Source: JBHHYS01 sp046757645
Lineage (GTDB): Bacteria; Acidobacteriota; Terriglobia; Acidiferrales; 2-02-FULL-67-57
DNA length: 50,160 nt
Assembly: GCA_046757645.1 (NCBI GenBank)
Contig: JBHHYS010000005.1
Span: forward strand, 1-50,160
Direction: 5' to 3'
Below, in pieces: positions 9,195 to 16,756 of this stretch. The translations under genes were made by a program, and so were the position numbers. The notes beneath the pieces were generated by a model. It was not told where the DNA came from and did no database searches. It was given only the letters and a program-made list of their open reading frames with translations. The first letter of the stretch is position 1, and every line of letters begins with the position of its first letter.

Positions 9195-10748
9195 ATGTCG
9201 CATTCACCGGATTCTCTGCTGCCTGAGGGCGAAGCGGGTGACATGCCCTCCGCCGAATTTCGCGCTGCGGGCCAACGCCTGATTGACTGGGTCGCCGACT
9301 ACCTCGAACACACCGATCGTTACCCCGTCTTGGCGCAGACCGCCCCGGGCGCCCTCCGTCGGCAATTGCCCGCCCAAGCGCCGGAGCAGCCGGAGTCGCT
9401 CGACACCATCCTGGCTGACTTCGAGCGCCTCATCCTGCCCGGCGTGACGCATTGGAACCATCCCGCCTTCTTCGCCTACTTCGCGATCACCGGCTCCGGC
9501 GCCGGCATCCTGGGCGAACTGCTGAGTGCGGCGCTGAACGTGAACTCCATGCTGTGGAAGACCTGCCCGGCGGCCAACGAACTCGAAGAGGTCGTCCTCG
9601 GCTGGCTCCGCGAATGGCTGGGCTTACCGGAGGAGTTTTTCGGCGTGGTGATGGACACCGCGTCGGTCAGCACTCTTTGCGCCCTGGCCGCTGCCCGCGA
9701 AGCCCTGCCGGAATTGAATGTGCGCGAGGAGGGCCTGGCGGGGCGGCCGGAGGTGCCGCGACTCCGGCTCTACACCTCCGAGCAGGCCCACTCCTCCATC
9801 GAAAAAGCCGCTATCGTGCTGGGTCTCGGTCAGGCTGGCGTCCGAAAGATTCCCGTGGATGCCGAGTTCCGCCTCCGCCCCGCAGCCTTGGCCGAAGCAA
9901 TCGCCGAGGACGTGCGCGCCGGCTGGAAGCCGTTCTGCGTGGTCGCCACCGTGGGCACGACCTCCACCACCAGCATCGATCCCGTTCCCGCCATCACCGA
10001 GATTTGCGCGCTGCACAAGCTCTGGCTGCATGTGGACGCCGCCTACGCCGGCGCGGCTGCCATTCTGCCCGAGCGCCGCGATGTGCTTGCCGGCTGCGAC
10101 CGCGCCGACTCGATTGTCATCAACCCTCACAAGTGGCTCTTCACGCCTTTTGACTTCAGCGCCTTTTACTGTCGGCAGCCGGTGCGGCTCCGCGCTGCCT
10201 TCAGCCTGGTGCCCGAGTACCTGCGCACGCCCGAAGACCCCCAGGCGCGCAACTATATGGACTACGGCATCCAGCTCGGGCGGCGCTTCCGCGCCCTGAA
10301 ACTCTGGTTCGTGTTGCGCTACTTCGGGCGCGCCGGCATCGCCCAGCGCCTGCGCCAGCACATCCGCTGGGCCCAGGAGTTCGCTGCCTGGGTTGATGCC
10401 CAACCGGACTTCGAGCGGCTGGCGCCCGCGCCGTTCAGCGTGGTCTGCTTCCGCGCCCGACCCGCCGCCCTCCAGCAGCGGCTCGGACGGGCTGGACCCG
10501 CCGAACGGGCGGAGATCGAGAACTACCTGGATGAATTGAACGAAGCCTTGCTCGAAAGCGTCAACACCACCGGCCAGGCCTACCTCTCCCACACCAAACT
10601 CAACGGACGTTTCGCCCTGCGGTTGGCGATTGGCAATCTGCGCACCACCCAACGCCACTGCGAACGCGTCCGACAGCTTCTCGAAGACCATGCCGCCCGC
10701 CTCGACCCCGAGCGTCGCCCCCCGGCCTGGCGGTCGCGCCCGAGATAA
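9195..10748 (+). CDS. Group II PLP-dependent decarboxylase (aromatic-L-amino-acid type)
   Basis: A 517-residue fold-type I PLP enzyme. The Schiff-base lysine is Lys313 in INPHKWLFTP. The cofactor-ring Asp lies in LHVDAAYAGAA, and FFAYFAITGSGAGILGELL is the substrate-side segment typical of aromatic amino-acid, tyrosine or Dopa decarboxylases. The reaction removes CO2 from an amino acid to give an amine; the substrate cannot be fixed from sequence. The start at 9195 follows GAGAGG at good spacing and a promoter about 30 bases upstream. The gene stands alone, and its stop abuts the end of the convergent hicA remnant. Confidence 0.9.
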   Translation: MSHSPDSLLPEGEAGDMPSAEFRAAGQRLIDWVADYLEHTDRYPVLAQTAPGALRRQLPAQAPEQPESLDTILADFERLILPGVTHWNHPAFFAYFAITGSGAGILGELLSAALNVNSMLWKTCPAANELEEVVLGWLREWLGLPEEFFGVVMDTASVSTLCALAAAREALPELNVREEGLAGRPEVPRLRLYTSEQAHSSIEKAAIVLGLGQAGVRKIPVDAEFRLRPAALAEAIAEDVRAGWKPFCVVATVGTTSTTSIDPVPAITEICALHKLWLHVDAAYAGAAAILPERRDVLAGCDRADSIVINPHKWLFTPFDFSAFYCRQPVRLRAAFSLVPEYLRTPEDPQARNYMDYGIQLGRRFRALKLWFVLRYFGRAGIAQRLRQHIRWAQEFAAWVDAQPDFERLAPAPFSVVCFRARPAALQQRLGRAGPAERAEIENYLDELNEALLESVNTTGQAYLSHTKLNGRFALRLAIGNLRTTQRHCERVRQLLEDHAARLDPERRPPAWRSRPR

Positions 10749-10997
10749 CTAGCGACCGAAGAGATCCTCGATGACCTGGCTGGGGTCCATCTCAAGATAG
10801 GAAGCGATGTCGCGCAGGATGGCGCTCAAGGTGCCCACCCTAAGCACCCTGCGGGCAGGAATGGTTACGGGGCGCTCTTACCCCTTCGACGACGATGTCA
10901 GGCGCAAGTGACTACCAGTCTGGCGGGTTATTCGGTAGCCGTAACGCCGGAGAAGCGAGGCTAGCTCATCCCCGCGGATGTCTCGCGGGGGCTTCGA
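10749..10997 (-). pseudogene. hicA toxin remnant with in-frame stop
   Basis: Translated on the minus strand, this frame gives a clear HicA double-stranded-RNA-binding-like toxin: RDIRGDELASLLRRYGYRI, TRQTGSHLRLTSSSKG, then a TAA at 10878-10880, then ERPVTIPARRVLRVGTLSAI and LRDIASYLEMDPSQ to a TAG at 10749. The conserved TGSHLRL segment with the active-site His is intact, but the stop falls just before the VTIP strand. No ATG or GTG is present where family members begin; the codon at the expected Met is TCG. The natural reading is a disabled mRNA interferase. One sequencing error could explain the stop but not the missing start too. Confidence 0.75.
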
Positions 10998-11206
10998 GCC
11001 GGGATTACCTCGTCCTTCACCCAGTGCAGGCGAATAACCTGGGGTTTAGCTTGGTTCTTCAAGTGGCAGCGCACAGCGTCCTGCACCATCTTCTTCAACT
11101 CTTCCAGATTATCCGCCTGTGGGCGAATGGAGTACCCGAGAGCCCTGGCGGCGAACCCGCCCTCGGGTGACTCCCCCACGGCAAAGATGATTTCGCCGCC
11201 TGCCAT
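10961..11206 (-). CDS. HicB-family antitoxin-like protein
   Basis: An 81-residue protein with the partial RNase-H-like HicB fold: GEIIFAVGESPEGGFAARAL, then LEELKKMVQDAVRCH and VIRLHWVKDEV. Proteins of this family, sometimes misnamed 2-oxoisovalerate dehydrogenase, normally precede a hicA toxin. The start at 11206 is preferred over an ATG six codons upstream because GGAGG lies six bases before it. Its 3' end overlaps the hicA remnant by 37 bases, as in working modules. With the toxin broken, this is an orphan antitoxin that may still act as a regulator. Confidence 0.75.
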   Translation of the reverse strand: MAGGEIIFAVGESPEGGFAARALGYSIRPQADNLEELKKMVQDAVRCHLKNQAKPQVIRLHWVKDEVIPARSPRETSAGMS

Positions 11207-11250
11207 TGCCCGCCTCCGGGCCATGACTATAACCCCGTTCCGTGACAGGA

Positions 11251-12498
11251 CTACGTTTGCTCGGAGAGCAAGAGGAAAAGCACGATGTAACGTTTCAGGT
11301 TGCTGGTGATGAGGAAATTCGCCCGGACGTGCTCGTAGCCGTTCTCGCCCAGTCGCGCGGCCACCGCTGGATTCGACAGCAGGTAACGGATCTGGAAGGC
11401 GCAGCCTTCGACCGAGTGCACCAGCATCCCCGTGTGCTTGTGGATCGCCTGCGTCGGGATTCCCCCCACCGCGGAGGCCACCACCGGGCGCTTCTTCCAG
11501 AGGGCTTCGGCCACCGTCAGGCCAAACCCTTCCCGCAAAGACTTCTGGATGACGATGGTGGAGGCCCGTTGCAAGGCGTTGATCTCTAGGGCGCTCCAGG
11601 GCGGCAGCTCCAGGATGCGGATGTCAGGATCGTTGCCCGCCTGCTCCTTCACCTCCGCCAGCACTTCGCCGCCTTCCGGATCGTCCTTGGCCCCGCCGCC
11701 CGCAAGCACCAACTGGCAGTCCCTGTACTTCTTGACCATTTGGTAGGCCTTGATTACCCCGATGGGGTCTTTCAAGCGATCGAAGCGGGAAACCTGGGTG
11801 AGGATGGGCCGGCGCGTGTCGATCGAAAATCGCTCGAGCACGCTTTGAATGTAAGCGGGCTCCAGCTCGCGATTCTTCTCCGAGACGGGGTCGATAGCCG
11901 GATAGAAGAGGTACTGGTGCATGGGGAGGCGGCGGGAAAAGTTGGGCGAGGAGAAAATCGTGGCATCGTACTGACTCACCCACGGCTTCAGAAACGACCA
12001 CACCGCCGGATTCGGCTGGGAGAGATCAATATGGCAGCGCCAGATCCAGGGCTTCTTCCGCTTCTGCCGCTCGCGCTCACGAACCAGAGCCACCGGCTGC
12101 GGGTCATGGATCACAGTGATGTCTTCCGAGAAGTCCATCCGCGCCCGGTTCTGTTCATTCACCGCCAGGAACAATTCAAAATGCTCTGGGCGGGGCTCCT
12201 CGTGAGCGCCGTGCAAGGCGTTGTGAAAGGCTTTGGTGACTTCGAAAAAGTCATTGCCTCCCGTCAACACGTCCCAGCGGGTCGGCACCCCGAGTTCGTG
12301 CAACAGCGGCACCATGCGGTTAAGGATTTCGGCCACCCCGCCGCCCACCGAGGTCGAGTTCACCATCTTGACCCTTTTGCCCTGCAGACGCCGCGCCAAA
12401 GCCCGCAGGGCGGCGACTTCCGCGGCCCCCAACACGCGCACATAGTCGTCCAAGGTGGCCACGGAGGCAATCGGGATGGAAGGAGCGCTGCCAGCCAT
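11251..12498 (-). CDS. GT4 glycosyltransferase, TreT-like trehalose synthase
   Basis: A 415-residue GT-B glycosyltransferase resembling trehalose glycosyltransferring synthase, which makes trehalose from NDP-glucose and glucose. Visible motifs are the N-terminal glycine loop (NSTSVGGGVAEIL), SSPNFSRRLP, the nucleotide-sugar block LTQVSRFDRLKDPIGV and the catalytic EX7E motif in SLREGFGLTVAEAL. The ATG at 12498 overlaps the TGA of the upstream DUF5752 gene (TGATG), indicating coupled translation; an in-frame start five codons earlier is less likely. Trehalose phosphorylase/synthase relatives share this fold, so the donor and direction are inferred. Confidence 0.82.
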   Translation of the reverse strand: MAGSAPSIPIASVATLDDYVRVLGAAEVAALRALARRLQGKRVKMVNSTSVGGGVAEILNRMVPLLHELGVPTRWDVLTGGNDFFEVTKAFHNALHGAHEEPRPEHFELFLAVNEQNRARMDFSEDITVIHDPQPVALVRERERQKRKKPWIWRCHIDLSQPNPAVWSFLKPWVSQYDATIFSSPNFSRRLPMHQYLFYPAIDPVSEKNRELEPAYIQSVLERFSIDTRRPILTQVSRFDRLKDPIGVIKAYQMVKKYRDCQLVLAGGGAKDDPEGGEVLAEVKEQAGNDPDIRILELPPWSALEINALQRASTIVIQKSLREGFGLTVAEALWKKRPVVASAVGGIPTQAIHKHTGMLVHSVEGCAFQIRYLLSNPAVAARLGENGYEHVRANFLITSNLKRYIVLFLLLSEQT

Positions 12499-13154
12499 CA
12501 GTGCTCTAGCCACGCCTGCCCGAGCTGAATGATCCGGCGGCGCACGCCCTCGAGGGTGTTGGTGTAGATGTCGATACGCTCAATCTGCTCTGCCAGTTCG
12601 CCCAGGTCCATACTCGTACGCAGCCAATGGGAAAAATCATTGGAGGCCAGCTGCAGGCGCAGCCGCGAGGTCAGGAAGTGAAAGTGAACCGAGCTGGTGC
12701 CGATGCTCTCCAATCCCAGGAGAAACTCTTCCAAGCTTTGAGCCCTCACCCCGGTGGGCGCGGTGATGGTCACGGTCTCGCAAAAGTAAAAGGGCTCGAA
12801 CCCGGTGCGGGCGCAGGCGGCGGGATTCTGCTGGACGTAATTGCCGATCACCTCAAGCAGCTTCTCCCGCAGGGCAGCCACGGACAGGTAGTCGCGCACA
12901 TCCACCGCGGCCAGTTGTTCGGCCAGTTGGTGCTCGTTGCAAGCGGCCAACACCCACTGGGCAAAGTCGTTGCTGAAGCCCTCGGTCAAATAATGATGCG
13001 CCTCCAGGCTCTGGAAGGTATGGTGGAAGACGGAGGCCTCGCTGGCTCGGCGCAGCAACCGGTGCAACTCTTCCAGGGTCGTCGCCTTCTCACCGCAAAT
13101 CCGGGTGACGTTCGCGGCGGTCATGAATTCAAATGCTGCCCTGGCCTGCTTCAT
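12498..13154 (-). CDS. DUF5752 family protein, coupled to TreT-like gene
   Basis: A 218-residue soluble protein with no signal peptide or membrane segment. It reads FEFMTAANVTRICGEKATTL at the N-terminus, as in DUF5752 proteins, and contains VFHHTFQSLEAHHYL and FSNDFAQWVLAAC. The family is often found beside trehalose synthases and glycogen-type glycosyltransferases, but its function is unknown. The start at 13154 is chosen because AAGGA precedes it and family members begin here; an in-frame ATG exists at 13214. A TTGACA word at 13242-13247 on this strand may be part of the promoter, though its -10 is weak. Its stop overlaps the next start. Confidence 0.78.
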   Translation of the reverse strand: MKQARAAFEFMTAANVTRICGEKATTLEELHRLLRRASEASVFHHTFQSLEAHHYLTEGFSNDFAQWVLAACNEHQLAEQLAAVDVRDYLSVAALREKLLEVIGNYVQQNPAACARTGFEPFYFCETVTITAPTGVRAQSLEEFLLGLESIGTSSVHFHFLTSRLRLQLASNDFSHWLRTSMDLGELAEQIERIDIYTNTLEGVRRRIIQLGQAWLEH

Positions 13155-13345
13155 CCCCGTTCCTTCCGACGCACTATTCCCGCGAGATTGTGCTTGCCCA
13201 AACGCCGACATCACTCAACCCTTAGGGGAAAGCTCTGAGATTGTCAAGCGCGGCAGGGTGTCTCGGGTTAGTCTGTGCGCCGGGTGCCATTGAGTACCGC
13301 AAAACGGGTGCCTTAGAATGGTGGCCGCAGCGTGGAGGAACAGCC

Positions 13346-14269
13346 ATGGCTTACCGAGGCGAAGGCCGAAAACGGCTCCGATATCTGCTGCCGCTCTTGT
13401 TCAGCTTTTTGCTCCTGGCCCTGCTGGGGTCGGCCTCACCCGAAGGCGAAGCCAACCGGCAGCCGGAAGTGCAGCACCTGCTCCCGCCGCCCCAGGCATC
13501 ACCCGAAACGGTTCGCCTGGTTACTTTCAACGTCCACTACGCCCGCGACCTGCCCCGCCTGGTGGAAAGCATTCGCACCCATCCCACCCTGCGCACCGCT
13601 GACGTTCTCCTGCTGCAGGAGATTGAGAGCCACCCGTCCGAGGGCGCCAGTCGGGCCCACAAACTCGCCCACGCCTTGCGCCTCAACTATGTGTATGCCC
13701 CGGCGCGGGCGACCGACGACGGCGGCACGCACGGCCTGGCCATCCTCAGCCGCTTCCCCCTCTCCGAGGTTGAAGTGTTCCCCCTGAAGCAGTACAACCT
13801 GGGCTTCAACACTCGGCAGCGCATTGCGCTGGCCGCCACCCTGGACGTGGCCGGACGGCCCCTACGGCTCTACAATGTCCACCTGGACACGCGCATCAAC
13901 ACCCAAGAGCGAATCGAGCAACTCCGCTCGGTGGTGGAAGCCGCCCGCCAGCACCGCGTCTCCCACGCGGTCATCGGCGGCGATTTCAACACCAACCCCT
14001 TCCGCTGGCTCTTTCATGTTCTTCCCGTCTTCCGCTCCAACCAGGCCAAGGGCGTGGATGAGTTCATGAAGGAGAGCGGCTTTGAAACCTCCTTTGTCTC
14101 CAATGGCTCCACCAGCCGCAAGCCGCTGCTCAGGATGCGGATTGACTCCCTCTACAGCCGCGGCCTCCGAGTGGCTGCCTTCGGGGTTGAACGGTCCGTG
14201 GATGTATCGGACCACTTCCCGCTGTGGATGGATATCACCTGGCCACCGCCCCTGCCGGGGAGCCACTGA
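13346..14269 (+). CDS. Secreted endonuclease/exonuclease/phosphatase-family protein
   Basis: A 307-residue protein with an N-terminal signal or anchor (YLLPLLFSFLLLALLGSAS). The EEP fold motifs appear in order: VTFNVHYARD (metal-binding Asn), DVLLLQEIE (metal-binding Glu), LYNVHLDT, VIGGDFNTNP (catalytic Asp/Asn) and VDVSDHFPLWMDI (terminal Asp-His). The family hydrolyses phosphodiester or phosphomonoester bonds in nucleic acids, phosphoinositides or sphingomyelin; export suggests an extracytoplasmic substrate. The start at 13346 follows GGAGGAACAGCC; the frame is open 35 codons further upstream without a better site. The next gene starts seven bases after the stop. Confidence 0.85.
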   Translation: MAYRGEGRKRLRYLLPLLFSFLLLALLGSASPEGEANRQPEVQHLLPPPQASPETVRLVTFNVHYARDLPRLVESIRTHPTLRTADVLLLQEIESHPSEGASRAHKLAHALRLNYVYAPARATDDGGTHGLAILSRFPLSEVEVFPLKQYNLGFNTRQRIALAATLDVAGRPLRLYNVHLDTRINTQERIEQLRSVVEAARQHRVSHAVIGGDFNTNPFRWLFHVLPVFRSNQAKGVDEFMKESGFETSFVSNGSTSRKPLLRMRIDSLYSRGLRVAAFGVERSVDVSDHFPLWMDITWPPPLPGSH

Positions 14270-14276
14270 GGGCACC

Positions 14277-14963
14277 GTGCCGGCTGCTGGCGCCGCCGCC
14301 GCCCCGCCTACTCTGCGCTGGGTGTGTCGCGCCCCCCAGGGCATTCGCCCCGAGCAAGTGCAACCTCGCCTGGGTGTGCTCGGCGGCACGTTCAATCCCG
14401 TCACGCGCGCCCACCTGGAGCTCGCCGGCACGGCTGCCCGAGAATTCACCCTCGCGGAGGTGTTGTTCATTCTGCCCGCCGCCTTGCCCCATCGCACGCC
14501 CGAGGAGGCCAGCCTCGAGCAACGCTTGGCGTTGCTGGAAGCGGCGCTGCGGCCCTGCGAAAGCTTTTCCCTGGCCGTGTGCTCACGTGGTTTGTTGCCG
14601 GAGATGGCGGAAGCGTTGGCGCCCTGCTATCCCCCGACGACGAAGATCTATTTCCTGGTGGGCAGCGATGCCGCCGAGCGAATTCTGCGCTGGGAGTATG
14701 CCGATCCCGAAAAAGCGCTGGCGGCGATGTTCGCCCGCTTCGATTTAATTGTCGCCAGCCGCGCTGGCCGACTTTCGATTCCCCGCGATACCCGCCTCGA
14801 GGCCTACCGCGGCCAGATTCACCCTCTGGAGCTGCCGGCTGACTGCCAGAATATCTCCGCCAGCAGCGTGCGCCGCCGGATGCGCCGGTGCGAATCGATT
14901 GAGGAGCTTGTACCGCCGGCGGTGGCTCGGGCCATCCGCCAAACCGGCCTATACCGTGGTTAG
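14277..14963 (+). CDS. nadD: NadD-like nicotinate-nucleotide adenylyltransferase
   Basis: A 228-residue nucleotidyltransferase. LGVLGGTFNPVTRAHLELA holds the N-terminal nucleotide-binding motif (usually HxGH, here TxAH). YFLVGSDAAERILRW and the C-terminal ISASSVRRRM, equivalent to the ISSTxIR loop, also fit. NadD adenylates nicotinate mononucleotide in NAD synthesis. No ATG lies near the domain; the GTG at 14277 is chosen because GAGGG precedes it, and a later GTG at QVQPRL is possible, which would shorten the protein by about 26 residues. The Thr/Ala changes mean another cytidylyl- or adenylyltransferase activity cannot be excluded. Its 3' end overlaps convergent sppA by four bases. Confidence 0.75.
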   Translation: MPAAGAAAAPPTLRWVCRAPQGIRPEQVQPRLGVLGGTFNPVTRAHLELAGTAAREFTLAEVLFILPAALPHRTPEEASLEQRLALLEAALRPCESFSLAVCSRGLLPEMAEALAPCYPPTTKIYFLVGSDAAERILRWEYADPEKALAAMFARFDLIVASRAGRLSIPRDTRLEAYRGQIHPLELPADCQNISASSVRRRMRRCESIEELVPPAVARAIRQTGLYRG

Positions 14964-16651
14964 CGCGGCTCTACCTGGAAAGGCATCAGGACGAGAGCGG
15001 GTTCGCGCCCCAGCGGTGAGCGCGCCGGATCAAGCCAGGCGCGGGGCGACCCCAACACACCGCTGCGGATGTGCATCCACTGCTCGATCTGCTCCCAGGT
15101 GGTTTTTGGTCGGGGGAAGATCTCGTAGGCCACACTCTGGTCGGCGGGTATCTTCGCCAACTCCTTCGCCACGGCGATGGCGCGCTCCAGCCCGCCTAGC
15201 TCGTCCACCAGACCCAGCTCTTTGGCTTGGCTCCCCAACCAGACGCGGCCTTTGGCGATCCGGTGCACCTTCTCCACGGGCAGCCCGCGCCCCTCGGAGA
15301 CGCCCTTGAGGAAGTTGTCGTAAATGTTGCGCATAAATTTCAGCATCGACTCGCGCTGGGCGGAGGTGAAATTCTCGAAGGGGTAGAACAGGGTGGCGTT
15401 GGGGGTCAGGGCCACGTAATCCTTGGTCATCCCCAGTAAGCCGTAAAATCCCTTCACATTCATCTTGCCAAACACGACCCCAATCGACCCGGTGAGCGTG
15501 CCCGGGTCAGCTACAATTTTGTTCGCGGACATAGAAATCCAGTAACCGCCCGAGCCGGCCACGTCCGACATCGAAACCACCACCGGCTTCTTTTCCTTGG
15601 CGAGCACCACCTCCCGGCGGATGATCTCAGAAGCGATCGCCGAGCCGCCCGGGCTGTCCACGCGGAAGACGATCGCTTTCACCTCGTCGTCCCGGCGCGC
15701 CGCCCGGAGTGCCCCGGCCACCGTGTCCGAACCCATAAACCGACCCGCCATCGGGTCATAGCCGCTCTTGCCGGTAATGATCGCGCCGGTCGCATGCACG
15801 ATGGCAATCTTGGGGCCGCTGGGCGCCTCGCTCCGCTCCAGATAGGAGCCCACGCTGATGGTGTTTAGTTCCTTGCTCCCCGCTTTTTCCTTGAGCTGGT
15901 CGCGGTACTCGTCATAGTAAAGCAGCTTATCCACCAGCTTGTTGTCCACGGCTTCCTGGGCCAAGTAGGGACCCTGGCGCAGAAGTTGCTCGACCTCGCC
16001 GGGCTCCCGCTGGCGGCCCGCGGCGATTCCCGCCACCAGCTGCGCCTGCCAGCCCGTTAACAATGAGCTCACCACCTCGCGGTGCGCGGGCGTGTACTTC
16101 TTTTCGGTGAGGATATTCCGGGCCGTCTTGTATTCAGCGATGTGGTAGAGGTCCGGATAGATCCCCAGCTTGTCCAGCGTACCCCGGAGGAAGGTGGTAT
16201 GGCCCATCATTCCGGTCAAGAAGATTCCGCTGGTGGGCGTGAGGTAGACCTCCGGGCAGGCGCTGGCCAGGTAGTAGCTCAGGTTGCTCCCCTCCTCCAG
16301 ATAAGAGGTGCAGAACTTCCCGCTGGCGGTAAACTCGGCCAGCTTGTGGCGGAGCTCCTGCATCTTGCCGAAATTCATTCCCACGCCGCGCACTTCCAGG
16401 GAGACGCCGGCGATGCGGTCGTCGCGCTGGGCGCGGTCGAGCGCTTCCAGCCAATGGCGGAAGACAGTGACGTCCCCTTCCCAGAAGCGCGCACTGAGAT
16501 CCGGCCAGTCCTCTTCGGCCACCGGACCCGCGACCCTCAGCTTCAAGACGGTTTTGGACGGAATGCGTCGTGACAATTGGCCGGCGATGACCAATCCCAC
16601 CACCAGCACCAGCAAAATCACCAGAACGACGCGGCCTTTCTTCACGGCCAT
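14960..16651 (-). CDS. sppA: Signal peptide peptidase SppA, long (67K) type
   Basis: A 563-residue membrane-anchored serine protease with one N-terminal helix (RVVLVILLVLVVGLVIAG) and two tandem crotonase-like halves, the long form known from E. coli. The general-base lysine is Lys175 in AEYKTARN and the nucleophile is Ser367 in DVAGSGGYW, spaced like K209 and S409 of E. coli SppA. It degrades leftover signal peptides in the cytoplasmic membrane. The ATG follows AAGGAGGGCTCCCG, and a promoter lies at 16688-16716. It sits downstream of the M16 pair, but its own promoter suggests separate transcription. Confidence 0.93.
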   Translation of the reverse strand: MAVKKGRVVLVILLVLVVGLVIAGQLSRRIPSKTVLKLRVAGPVAEEDWPDLSARFWEGDVTVFRHWLEALDRAQRDDRIAGVSLEVRGVGMNFGKMQELRHKLAEFTASGKFCTSYLEEGSNLSYYLASACPEVYLTPTSGIFLTGMMGHTTFLRGTLDKLGIYPDLYHIAEYKTARNILTEKKYTPAHREVVSSLLTGWQAQLVAGIAAGRQREPGEVEQLLRQGPYLAQEAVDNKLVDKLLYYDEYRDQLKEKAGSKELNTISVGSYLERSEAPSGPKIAIVHATGAIITGKSGYDPMAGRFMGSDTVAGALRAARRDDEVKAIVFRVDSPGGSAIASEIIRREVVLAKEKKPVVVSMSDVAGSGGYWISMSANKIVADPGTLTGSIGVVFGKMNVKGFYGLLGMTKDYVALTPNATLFYPFENFTSAQRESMLKFMRNIYDNFLKGVSEGRGLPVEKVHRIAKGRVWLGSQAKELGLVDELGGLERAIAVAKELAKIPADQSVAYEIFPRPKTTWEQIEQWMHIRSGVLGSPRAWLDPARSPLGREPALVLMPFQVEPR

Positions 16652-16687
16652 CGGGAGCCCTCCTTGCGGCCATTGCCTTGTGCGGTC

Positions 16688-16716
16688 ATCTTAGAATATG
16701 CGGACACGAGCGTCAA
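16688..16716 (-). promoter_or_regulatory. Sigma-70-type promoter for sppA
   Basis: On the minus strand TTGACG (16716-16711), a 17-base spacer and TAAGAT (16693-16688) give a standard layout, with five of six and four of six consensus matches. Transcription would begin about 30 bases upstream of the sppA start codon. Confidence 0.55.
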
Positions 16717-16756
16717 TCGGAGCCGAAAGCGCCTCAGCGGGCGAGTGGGGCTGGAC

